From: Clostridia bacterium
GTDB taxonomy: Bacteria > Bacillota > Clostridia > CAKSNL01 > HGM11501
NCBI GenBank assembly: GCA_017411325.1
Contig: JAFQQJ010000041.1
Coordinates: 1 to 46,726, forward strand
Length of the DNA: 46,726 bases
Direction of reading: 5' to 3'
The notes beneath the pieces were generated by a model, which saw nothing but the letters and a program-made list of their open reading frames with translations, ran no database searches and was not told where the DNA came from. Position 1 is the first letter of the stretch; each line of letters opens with the position of its first letter. Position numbers and translations under genes: made by a program. This document shows, piece after piece, positions 17,435 to 26,300 of the stretch.

Positions 17435-19282
17435 ATGAAAAGAGAAAAAATAAAACAAGAGCATTATGAATTTGCGGTAATTGGCGGAGGAATGTCAGGA
17501 ATATGTGCTGCTGTTGCTGCGGCAAGGCACGGCGTTAAAACAGTACTTATTCACGCCCGTCCTGTACTTGGCGGTAATGCTTCAAGTGAAATAAGAATGC
17601 ATATATGCGGTGCCGATGAAAACGGACATAAACCAAATCTTACCGAGGGCGGAATTTTACACGAAATATTATTGAAAAACAAAAGCAGAAACCACCATTT
17701 CAGCTATGCTTTGTGGGATTTGACATTGTATGAAACGGTTAAGGCAGAGCCGAATCTTACGGTATATTTTAACACCTCTATGACCGATTGCATGGTGGAA
17801 GACGATAAAATCCTTTCGATTAGTTGCTTTCAGTCTACCACAGAATATAAAATTGAAATAAGTGCGGATATATTTGCAGATTGCACCGGCAATGCAACTC
17901 TTGGCTATTTTGCAGGAGCAGAATACCGTGAGGGAAGCGAAAGCTTTTCCGAGTTTAATGAAAAGCACGCTCCCGAAAAAGCCGACAACAACAGAATGGG
18001 TAACACCATTTTGTTTAAGGCATTGAAAAAAGATGAAGCCGTAACATATAATCCCCCTTCTTTTGCGAAAAAACTGACAGAGGAGCAACTAAAATACAGA
18101 CTCCATTCCAAATTTCATACTGTTGATGCATCTTCTGCAAAGGATCCCGATGCATTTACCCGAGCCTCAACGGGAAGCAATACAAATGTTGACTATGGCT
18201 ACTGGTGGATTGAGCTTATGGGAGAAGGCGACGATTTTGTGGGGCAGTATGAGGATATAAAGGATGACCTTTTATCCTATGTTTACGGTATGTGGGATCA
18301 CGTAAAAAACGGTGGCGAACATGGTGCGAAAAATTATGAACTTGAATGGGTAGGGATGCTTCCCGGCATGAGGGAGAGCAGACGACTTGTAGGCGATTAC
18401 TTACTTAATGAGAATGACATATTTGAAAACCGCATTTTCCCCGATAGCGTAGCCTATGGCGGTTGGCCCGTAGACATGCACTGTGCCAACGGTCTGTTGG
18501 ATTTCCACATTTTGCCCAGCGAAGTCTATGCTTTCAAAGGCTCTTATACCATACCCTGGAGATGCTATTATTCCAAAAACATTAAAAATCTGGTTATGGC
18601 GGGCAGAAATATCAGCACAACAAGACTTGCTCTCGGCAGTACCCGCATTATGGGAACCTGCTCCGTGGGCGGTCAGGCGGTGGGAACAGCCGTAAGTCTT
18701 ATGAAAAAATATAATTGTCTGCCCCGTGAGCTTCAACCCTATATCGGGGAGCTTCAGCAGATTATCTTAAAAGATGACGGCTTTATCCCCGGTGTTAAAA
18801 ACGAAGATAAAAAGGATTTGGCACGAAGTGCAAAGGTTTCGGCATCATCATTTGAGGATGGATATTCCCCCGAAAATGTCATAAACGGAGTTAGCCGTCC
18901 TACGGAAACAAAGGAAAATGCGTGGCGTTCATCGGGAATTTCGGAAAATGGGGAATGGCTTAAATTTAATCTTAAGGAGAAAAAGCAGATATCGGAAGTT
19001 CAGCTCACCTTCGATTCGGGATTCGCCTATCCCATAAAGATAACTATGTCTGATAACAGAAGAAAACAGCAAAGAATCGGCGTACCCCCGGAGCTTGTGA
19101 AAGATTTTACTGTTGAATTGATATCGGGCGGAAAGTCTGTTATGTCAAAATCGGTTACGGACAATATCTATCGTATGTGCAGAGTTAAATTTCAGAATGT
19201 TATGTGTGATACCGTAAAGATTTGTTTTAACAAAACAAATGGTGCTGCGGAATTCAGAGTATTCGAAGTAAGACTATATTGA
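17435..19282 (+). CDS. FAD-dependent oxidoreductase with discoidin-like C-terminal domain
   Basis: A 615-residue protein. Residues ~1-450 are a second FAD_oxidored module: FAVIGGGMSGICAAVAAARH, GGNASSEIRMHICGADENGH, and the C-terminal MAGRNISTTRLALGSTRIMG and VGGQAVGTAVSLM. Residues ~465-615 resemble a galactose-binding/discoidin beta-sandwich (SASSFEDGYSPENVINGVSR, AWRSSG, ending FRVFEVRLY). No signal peptide is present, so a carbohydrate-binding fold on a cytoplasmic enzyme is notable and suggests a glycan or glycoside substrate. The start ATG lies one base after the previous stop. The stop is TGA followed directly by TAA, after which an in-frame related fragment continues. Confidence 0.85.
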   Translation: MKREKIKQEHYEFAVIGGGMSGICAAVAAARHGVKTVLIHARPVLGGNASSEIRMHICGADENGHKPNLTEGGILHEILLKNKSRNHHFSYALWDLTLYETVKAEPNLTVYFNTSMTDCMVEDDKILSISCFQSTTEYKIEISADIFADCTGNATLGYFAGAEYREGSESFSEFNEKHAPEKADNNRMGNTILFKALKKDEAVTYNPPSFAKKLTEEQLKYRLHSKFHTVDASSAKDPDAFTRASTGSNTNVDYGYWWIELMGEGDDFVGQYEDIKDDLLSYVYGMWDHVKNGGEHGAKNYELEWVGMLPGMRESRRLVGDYLLNENDIFENRIFPDSVAYGGWPVDMHCANGLLDFHILPSEVYAFKGSYTIPWRCYYSKNIKNLVMAGRNISTTRLALGSTRIMGTCSVGGQAVGTAVSLMKKYNCLPRELQPYIGELQQIILKDDGFIPGVKNEDKKDLARSAKVSASSFEDGYSPENVINGVSRPTETKENAWRSSGISENGEWLKFNLKEKKQISEVQLTFDSGFAYPIKITMSDNRRKQQRIGVPPELVKDFTVELISGGKSVMSKSVTDNIYRMCRVKFQNVMCDTVKICFNKTNGAAEFRVFEVRLY

Positions 19283-19285
19283 TAA

Positions 19286-19396
19286 GACAAAGTTGTTAAA
19301 AAGATATCGGTAAAATTTAATGACACATGGGGTGCAGAAAAAATCAATATTTATGCATGTGATTTTATTGAAGATATGCAGGTTGCGACAGAATAA
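19286..19396 (+). pseudogene. Remnant of a discoidin-like C-terminal end
   Basis: After the tandem stops TGA-TAA, the same frame continues for 36 codons to a TAA. Its residues (ISVKFNDTWGAEKINIYACD) resemble the end of the preceding discoidin tail (VKICFNKTNGAAEFRVFEVR): both have a beta-strand, an Asn/Thr turn, GA, then a final strand. No start codon with a ribosome binding site precedes it. The best reading is the 3' end of a lost paralogous gene joined here by deletion. Confidence 0.5.
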
Positions 19397-19403
19397 ATCA
19401 AAT

Positions 19404-19447
19404 AAAAAATGCTCACTTATAGAAATTATAAGTGAGCATTTTTATCA
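19404..19447. terminator. Intrinsic terminator of the flavoprotein operon
   Basis: AAAAATGCTCACTTAT pairs with ATAAGTGAGCATTTTT, with a short loop and a T run on both strands. On the minus strand it overlaps the 3' end of the AraC remnant. Confidence 0.85.
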
Positions 19448-19628
19448 AAAAACTTTTTTGATTTTTTGTACTCTGATGGCAGACATCCCATATTCTTTTT
19501 AAATGCAGCTATATAAGCCGATTGACTCTTAAATCCTACTGAATATGCGACGTGAGAGCCGGACATTTTATTTAACATCGGCAGAGTTTCTAAAACTCTT
19601 CTTTTGGATGCATTTAATTTCCACCCAC
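19426..19628 (-). pseudogene. 5'-truncated AraC family fragment
   Basis: On the minus strand a frame with stop at 19426-19428 encodes the last ~65 residues of an AraC-type DNA-binding domain: RRVLETLPMLNKM, then HVAYSVGFKSQSAYIAAF, then KKNMGCLPSEYKKSKK. This is the second helix-turn-helix and the following signature, closest in style to the NimR-like AraC group. There is no N-terminal part; its upstream end runs into the 3' end of the intact AraC gene in another frame. It is clearly a decayed or deleted regulator. Together with the adjacent remnant on the other strand it accounts for the stretch 19283-19613, which holds no intact gene. Confidence 0.7.
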
Positions 19629-20456
19629 TCGATTTTTATTGTTTTTCGCGGTCTTTATTTCTTTTGGTGCATAGCCGTAGTGCTGCTTGAATGCCTTTGA
19701 AAAAGTAACAAAATCGTTGTATCCCACTTTTTCCGCAGTTTCGGCAACACTCAGTCCGTTTTTAAGGAGGTAAACGGCAGTGGTAAGCCTTTTTTTTATT
19801 AAATATTCCTGAAGAGTAAGACCTGTTACTTTCTTGAAGCACCGTGATAAATATCTTATGCTGAGGCGCATAAATTTTGCAACCTTATCGCAGTTTATAT
19901 TCTTTCCGAAATGATGATTTATATACATTATTGCAGCATTTACGTGAAGCGTCTGAAGGTCGGGAGTTTCATCGGCACCAAGGCGGAAAATTGCACACAG
20001 CTTGTGAAGCATGCCTGCAAGATAAAAGGCGTGCATATCGTCCTTGTGGCATATTTCGATTAGTTCGTCGAAAATTTCAGACGGGTAGGAAAAAATTCTC
20101 GGAAGATGGGAAAAAAGGTGGGCAAAGTCACCGGTAAAATTAATAAAGGCATAATACCAGGGGTCTTTCTTGTCGGGCTCATAGTAAATATATTCGTTTG
20201 ACTTTACGATAAAGCCTTCACCTGCATTTACTTCCTTTTTTTCGCCATCTATGGTAATATATCCCTTTCCGCTTTTTACAAAAAATAACATATAGCGGGA
20301 AATACAGTTCCTCGGCACCGTCCAGTTGTCAATGGTACATTTTTCATATCCGTATTCAAGGGGGTGAAAATCCTTAAGTCGTGTGAGCTTTTCAACGTCG
20401 GAAAATACCCCGTGGAAACGGTCTTTGGTATGGATATCAATCATAAAATCAGGCAT
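19614..20456 (-). CDS. AraC family transcriptional regulator
   Basis: A 280-residue protein. Residues ~30-160 are an AraC-type cupin arm (LFFVKSGKGYITIDGEKKEV, GEGFIVKSNEYIYYEPDKKD, WYYAFINFTG). Residues ~175-275 contain the two HTH motifs (INCDKVAKFMRLSIRYLSRC and LSVAETAEKVGYNDFVTFSK, then HYGYAPKEIK). It is divergent from the 905-residue GH99-like gene and the chain of surface proteins. The 137-bp region between them has GTTACATT direct repeats 21 bp apart next to the operon's -35. It is the likely sugar-responsive activator of the surface-protein operon. Confidence 0.9.
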   Translation of the reverse strand: MPDFMIDIHTKDRFHGVFSDVEKLTRLKDFHPLEYGYEKCTIDNWTVPRNCISRYMLFFVKSGKGYITIDGEKKEVNAGEGFIVKSNEYIYYEPDKKDPWYYAFINFTGDFAHLFSHLPRIFSYPSEIFDELIEICHKDDMHAFYLAGMLHKLCAIFRLGADETPDLQTLHVNAAIMYINHHFGKNINCDKVAKFMRLSIRYLSRCFKKVTGLTLQEYLIKKRLTTAVYLLKNGLSVAETAEKVGYNDFVTFSKAFKQHYGYAPKEIKTAKNNKNRVGGN

Positions 20457-20481
20457 ATATTTCCACCTCCGATTAAATATA

Positions 20482-20510
20482 GTTACATTATATCATATCG
20501 AGGTTACATT
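20482..20510 (+). promoter_or_regulatory. Direct-repeat operator and promoter of the surface-protein operon
   Basis: GTTACATT at 20482-20489 and 20503-20510, 21 bp apart. A -35-like TTGCAA (20511-20516) starts right after the second copy, with a weak -10 (TGTGAT, 20535-20540). This suits an AraC activator contacting RNA polymerase. Confidence 0.5.
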
Positions 20511-20593
20511 TTGCAATAGAAAAGTTTCCGGATATGTGATAAATTTAAAGTAAATAACTTGCTTTATCTTTAATAATGTAAGGAGGAATTTTT

Positions 20594-23311
20594 ATGAAGA
20601 AAATTTTATGCCTGCTTTTGGTCCTTTTGCTTACGGCGTCAGGCTTTACGGTCTTGGCCTCGGAAGATGTTACTCTTCTTCCGGAAAACGCCCCCTATGT
20701 ATCGGGCGTTACCGTAAAGGACGGAGCGACGGGCTTTGCCAAAGGGGACTATATCGGTTTTTCCGATGTTGACCTTACGGGGATAAACTCCGTTAAAATT
20801 ACGGGTAAATTCAACCTTGGCGTAGGAAACGGAGAAACCATAAGAATAAAGATTGACGATCCTAAAACGGGAGAGGAAATCGGTTTCGTTGTAATTTCCG
20901 AAACCAAAGAGGAATACTTTGGATATATCGGAGGTGCATCGGGTGTTCACGATGTTTACTTCGTGGGCACTTACTGGTCAGGCTATGATTCCGACTTTTC
21001 AATTAAAAGCTTTACACTTTCAAAAGCACCTTACGAAGATAACGCCTTTGACAATCAGGTTGATGACAGCTACGTAAAAGACTTTTACGAAGACACCTGG
21101 GTTTCTGTTGACGATTTCGGACGCAGGGTAGCAGAGTATCCCGAGGCAGGTCCCGTGAAAGAAGGCGAGCGGGAAGTCGGTATGCTTTACTGGAACTGGT
21201 TTTCGGGAAACGGAACAATCAAGGCAACCGTAATTTCTGACATAACAACCAAGTTTCCCAACGCCATGACGCTTGGCGGGGCTTCTGCGTGGAACGGTGC
21301 AGGCACAACCGTGTGGGACGAGCCTGTTTACGGTTATTACAACTCTTATGACTATTGGGTATACAGAAGACACGCAGAGCTTTTTGCAGCAGCCGGTGTT
21401 GATGTGATTTTCCCCGACTGTTCAAACGGAGGTACTTCTCATATCGAACCTCTGATGATTATGGCAAGAGCATTCAGAGATGCGAAAAAAGAGGGGATAA
21501 AGGTTCCGAAAATTTCTTCTTTTACAGCGGACTGGACAGCATCTGACGGATTTTTCAGATTTTTTGCATCAACATACAACACCTGCTTCCAGCTTGAGGA
21601 CTTCTCCGATATCTGGTATATGAGAGACGGAAAGCCCTTCCTTTTCGGTATGGATGAAGAAGTTGCAAATGGTATTAAAAATGCCGCAAAGGGTGATCCT
21701 GCTTTATCAAATCTTGCAGAAGAGATGGTGGATTTCTTCTCTTACAGAAGAAACGCCACGGGACACATATATCCTGAAAGATGGACATGGATTGAAACCT
21801 TCCCCCAGATGGCACGAGGCGTGAAGACCGATGACGGCAGACCTGAACTTGTTGCAGTCGGCGTTTCCAAAAACTCCGGTTATGTGGGAATAGGCGAGTG
21901 TGCAAGTGACCCCTATGCAATGGGAAGAGCATATTCTGCCCCCTTTGGCGAGGATTACAGGGAAGAGGCTATAAGGGAAGCATACTATTACAGAGAAGAA
22001 GCATCGCTTGCCTTGGATTATGATCCCCACTTCATTATGTTTGACGGATGGAATGAGCTTAAGAGTGACTTATACAGAAACTACGGCGGATACGACATTG
22101 CATTCCCCGACACATTCGACTCCGATAACAGCCGTGATATGGAGCCTGTAAGGGGACTTCTTAAAGACGACTGCTACAATATGTTGGTTGACGTAATAAG
22201 AAAATATAAGGGTGTTCGTCCCGCACCTGTTGCATCAGGCGAAATTACAATCGATATTAACGGTGATGCATCTGTCTGGGCAAATGTAGCACCCGAATTC
22301 TTAAACTACAAGGGAACCGACAGAACAGGCACTGATGCTTACATAAGCGACAGAACAGAAGAACTTAAAGTTTATGATACAGTTATTGCAAACAGAGTGA
22401 TTTCCTCCAAGGCGGCTCGCGATGCCGAAAACTTTTACTTTATGGCAAAAGCCGACAAGGCGATAACAATGGGTGACGGTGCGCTTCAGCTTTTAATAAA
22501 TACCGACAGAAATGCGGCAACAGGCGAAAACGGCTATGATTACATTTTAGGACGCAAGGTCGGAGCGGTTGAAGCGATTGTAAAAGGAGAAAATGGCTTT
22601 ACATATAACGAAGTCGGAAAGTATGAGTACACTGTAAAAGACGATGTGATTCAGATTAAAATGCCGAGAGCCTTAATCGGCGAAACCGGCAAGGTTGAAA
22701 TGGAATTAAAGTGGGTATCGGGAGCATTTTCCGATATACTTGACCTTTATGCAAACCTTTCTTCTGCTCCGATAGGTCGCTTTAACTACCTCTTTATCGA
22801 GGAAGCACAGAAGGCACTTACCAAAGATGAACGTGCAATGATGAAAAACTCCACCCTCATTCAGGCGGGCAATGCAAAGATGATTGCAAACGGCGGTATT
22901 GTGGACGTTTACGAGGCTGATACAAGAGTTGCTACCTTTGAAATGTTCGGAACAGTCTACGTGCCCCTTAAAACTCTTGAAGAAATCATCGGCTGGGGCA
23001 AGAGTAAAACAGAATACGATTATCTTTCAAACATTTTATACATTTATAACTATGAGCTTGACCTTGCGACAAGAGAATACAAGGAAAACAACTGGTATTA
23101 CACCATTGTGGGCACAAACGAGGCTTACAAAAACGGAAAAGCGGCAAATATGACCAATCCCGTAGTTACGGCAAACGGAATGTTATATGTTCCTCTTTCC
23201 GTGTTTACGGATTTAATCGGACGCAATGTAACAGCCCTCGGTAACGGATGCTACCTTGTGGGCGATGCAGGCGCGAAAGAGGCAAATGCGCTTCTTTCGT
23301 ACATAAACTGA
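20594..23311 (+). CDS. Secreted GH99-like glycosidase with CBM9-like and stalk domains
   Basis: A 905-residue secreted protein with a Sec signal (residues 1-22, MKKILCLLLVLLLTASG...). After a beta-rich N-terminal domain (~25-150), residues ~190-510 form a barrel domain: GMLYWNWFSG, HAELFAAAGVDVIFPDCSNG, ISSFTADWTAS, and FDGWNELKSD with Glu488. It resembles GH99/GH71-like enzymes, where a WNE motif bears a catalytic Glu. Residues ~555-740 look like a CBM9-type sugar-binding domain (DASVWANVAPEF, LLINTDRNAATGENGYDYIL). Residues ~760-900 resemble copper-amine-oxidase N-terminal stalk repeats (VYVPLKTLEEIIGW, LYVPLSVFTDLIGR), often cell-wall associated. It is first in the long operon. GH99 acts on alpha-mannosides, but the true substrate here is unknown. 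Confidence 0.7.
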   Translation: MKKILCLLLVLLLTASGFTVLASEDVTLLPENAPYVSGVTVKDGATGFAKGDYIGFSDVDLTGINSVKITGKFNLGVGNGETIRIKIDDPKTGEEIGFVVISETKEEYFGYIGGASGVHDVYFVGTYWSGYDSDFSIKSFTLSKAPYEDNAFDNQVDDSYVKDFYEDTWVSVDDFGRRVAEYPEAGPVKEGEREVGMLYWNWFSGNGTIKATVISDITTKFPNAMTLGGASAWNGAGTTVWDEPVYGYYNSYDYWVYRRHAELFAAAGVDVIFPDCSNGGTSHIEPLMIMARAFRDAKKEGIKVPKISSFTADWTASDGFFRFFASTYNTCFQLEDFSDIWYMRDGKPFLFGMDEEVANGIKNAAKGDPALSNLAEEMVDFFSYRRNATGHIYPERWTWIETFPQMARGVKTDDGRPELVAVGVSKNSGYVGIGECASDPYAMGRAYSAPFGEDYREEAIREAYYYREEASLALDYDPHFIMFDGWNELKSDLYRNYGGYDIAFPDTFDSDNSRDMEPVRGLLKDDCYNMLVDVIRKYKGVRPAPVASGEITIDINGDASVWANVAPEFLNYKGTDRTGTDAYISDRTEELKVYDTVIANRVISSKAARDAENFYFMAKADKAITMGDGALQLLINTDRNAATGENGYDYILGRKVGAVEAIVKGENGFTYNEVGKYEYTVKDDVIQIKMPRALIGETGKVEMELKWVSGAFSDILDLYANLSSAPIGRFNYLFIEEAQKALTKDERAMMKNSTLIQAGNAKMIANGGIVDVYEADTRVATFEMFGTVYVPLKTLEEIIGWGKSKTEYDYLSNILYIYNYELDLATREYKENNWYYTIVGTNEAYKNGKAANMTNPVVTANGMLYVPLSVFTDLIGRNVTALGNGCYLVGDAGAKEANALLSYIN

Positions 23312-23329
23312 TGAAAGGAGAGAATTAAA

Positions 23330-26300
23330 ATGAAAAAAATATTAGCTATTTTACTTGCAGTGCTGACACTTGCATCGCTTATTACAATTCCCTCCTTTGC
23401 AGAAGGAACAAATATTATCCTTGAAAATACATCATTTGATAATCTTGATGATGCCCTTTCTCTTTCAAGAGGAAACAGAGTGACCTTGACAGGAGACTTT
23501 TCGTGGGAAAGCACGATTAAGGATTTTTACGGAACAAGTTTCACTCTTGCCGCAAACGGCAATACATTAAAGCTTGATTCCGATATCTCAATTAACAGCG
23601 GAAGCCATGCTATATTCAGAGATATTGTAGTAGACCTTCAGGGCCACAGCATAACTGTTACCGCAAGAGGAAAGGTAACACTCGGCAAGGGCACAAAGGT
23701 TATAAACGGTGGCGGAAAAATCGGCGGAGCATTTGCTCTTTCGGGAATCGGCGCAGAGCTTATAATGGAAGACGGAAGTGAAATTACTTCCTGTAAAGCC
23801 GATATGGCATCAGCCATAAGCCTCGGTTCCGGCTCAAAGCTTACAATGGAAGGCGGAAAAATAACAGGCAACGAAGCAACGGGTAAAAACGGCGGTGCAA
23901 TCCGTGCTATAACAGATTCTGAAATTATCCTTTCGGGAAATGCAACGGTAACAGGAAATACGGCAGCGGGCGAAAACTGTAACATTGTTGTAGTAAACGA
24001 AAAAATACTTAAGCTTTACAGATACTATACCGGTAAGGCGGGCGTTACAAAAGAGGGCGGAAACAAGAGAACAGAGCCCTTCGGAATAGATGCCGGTGCA
24101 ACAGGCGCAGAAAATCTTTTCTCCGACCAGGATGAAGAATTAACCGCAGTAATTGATGACTATGGAAGACTTGTGTGGGGCGAAGCGGTAAAAATTGAAA
24201 AACCCATGCAGGGCGGAAATAACACCCCCATTGTCGAGGAAAACCCCTATGAGCAGAAGCAGAATTTGACAGATGAAGACAGGATTCAGGCGCAGAAGGG
24301 CAAAACCTTTGAGGCTAAAGGTAACTACTACACCGATATGGGAAGCGCCATTTCCGATGCTGACGGGGAAACCATAAGACTTATTTCAAATGCAACGTGG
24401 ACAGGACCCTTAAAGGACTTCTATAACGCAGATATTAATATTGACGGAAACGGATTCACTCTTAAAACAGAGGAAGTTTTTGTAATAAACACAGGAAGCA
24501 CAATGCATTTAACAAACATAACTGTTGACTTAAACGGAAAGTGCTTTAAGGCACATGGTTCAAGCGGTCACATTATCTACGGAAAAGGATGTACCCTTAT
24601 AAACGGCGGAAGTGATTTTGGCGGTGCAACAACCTCCGAAGGAAAAGGCTCTGTCGTTACAATGCTTCCCGGTTCTAAAATTACGGGAGCAAAGGGTATT
24701 ATGGGCTGCGGTATCGCATCACTTACCGGCGGTACAATCGAGCTTCTCGGCGGTATAATTGAGAACGGTGTAACAGAGCAGGAAGGCGCGGTACTCATAA
24801 ATCCCGGAGCTAAGGTTGTGCTCGGCGGCGACTTTACGATGAAAAACAATAAAACCGGCGCAAACGAAACAGGCATTAAGATAGGTGACATCGGTGCACT
24901 TACCGTTCAGGGTGAATTTACGGGAAACGTAGGCATTAAGTTTACCGGAAATCCCTCTGCCGGAGTAAGGATAGGAACTGATGCAGGCGGTGCAACGGGA
25001 ACCGAAAAGATTTATATGACAGGAAACCCCTCGTTGGTTGTTGTAACTGACGGAAACGGCGGCCTCACCTTCGGAAGTGCAGGCTCAAGCGTTGTATCTT
25101 CGGGTACGAGTGGCTCTTCCAATCAGACAGGAACTACCCCCTCAGGCGGAACGACCACTCCCGTAACGGGTGGCAGTGCTATAACGCCCCTTTCCGAAAA
25201 GGATAAGGCAGCAGCAGCCGAAGGCAAAATATTCAAGCTTAACAATAACTATTATTCAGATCTCGGAAGTGCCATTGTTGATTCTCAGGGTGTTAAAATT
25301 ACAATGGTAGGCTCCGGCGAATGGACAGGTCCCATGAAGGACTTCTACAATTCCAAAATTAACATTGACGGTAACGGCTTTGTGCTTAAGCTTCCTCATG
25401 TAATCGTTATAAATTCAGGAAGCAGCATGACCCTTACAAACGTAACCGTTGACCTTAATAAAAAATGCTTTAAGGCACACGGAAGTAGCGGTCACATTAC
25501 CTACGGAAGCGGATGTACATTAATAAACGGCGGTTCTGACTTTGGCGGTGCAACAACCTCTGAAGGTCCGGGGTCAATTGTTACAATGCTTCCCGGCAGT
25601 AAAATTGTTGGCGCAAAGGGAATAATAGGCTGCGGTATCGCATCTCTTACAGGCGGAACAATCGAGCTTCTCGGCGGAAGTATAGAAGACGGCAAGTCAG
25701 ATTCCGGCGGAGTTGTTAAGATAAATCCCGGTGCAAAGGTTGTGCTTGGTGGCGACTTTACACTTAAGAATAACAAATCCGGTGGAAGCGAAGGCGGCAT
25801 AAATATAGGCGACATCGGTGCGCTTACCGTAAGAGGAAACTTTACAGGTAGTGCAGGCATCAAATTTGATGCAGGCGCATCGGAAGGACAGATAATCGGT
25901 AAGGATGCAGGCGGTGCAACAGGGACAGAAAAGATTTACTTAATCGGTAATTCAGGTCTTGTTGTTGTAACCGACGGTAAGGGCAATCTTACACTCGGAA
26001 AGAAAGGCTCGTCAGCAGTTTCAGATAAGGAAGCAATCGAAAAGGCAGAAAAAGAGGAAGAACTTAAAAAGGCTGAAGAAGGAAGCATCTACTATGTAGA
26101 TAAATCTTCATGGAAGGCAACAGCAAATTCAGGTGCATGGCAGAGAACTCCCGATAAGGCAATAGACAACGACCCGAAATCAGTGTGGCATACAGAATAC
26201 GGCTGGGAAAACAACAAGGTAACCTGGAAAACACCACTTCCGCATAACCTTGATGTTGACTTCGGAAAAGAAATTGATGTTGCAGGCTTCACACTTATTA

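Noticed and set aside
19320..19502. A 60-codon plus-strand frame
   Set aside because: It crosses the discoidin remnant, the terminator hairpin and the antisense AraC remnant; it has no ribosome binding site and no protein-like composition.
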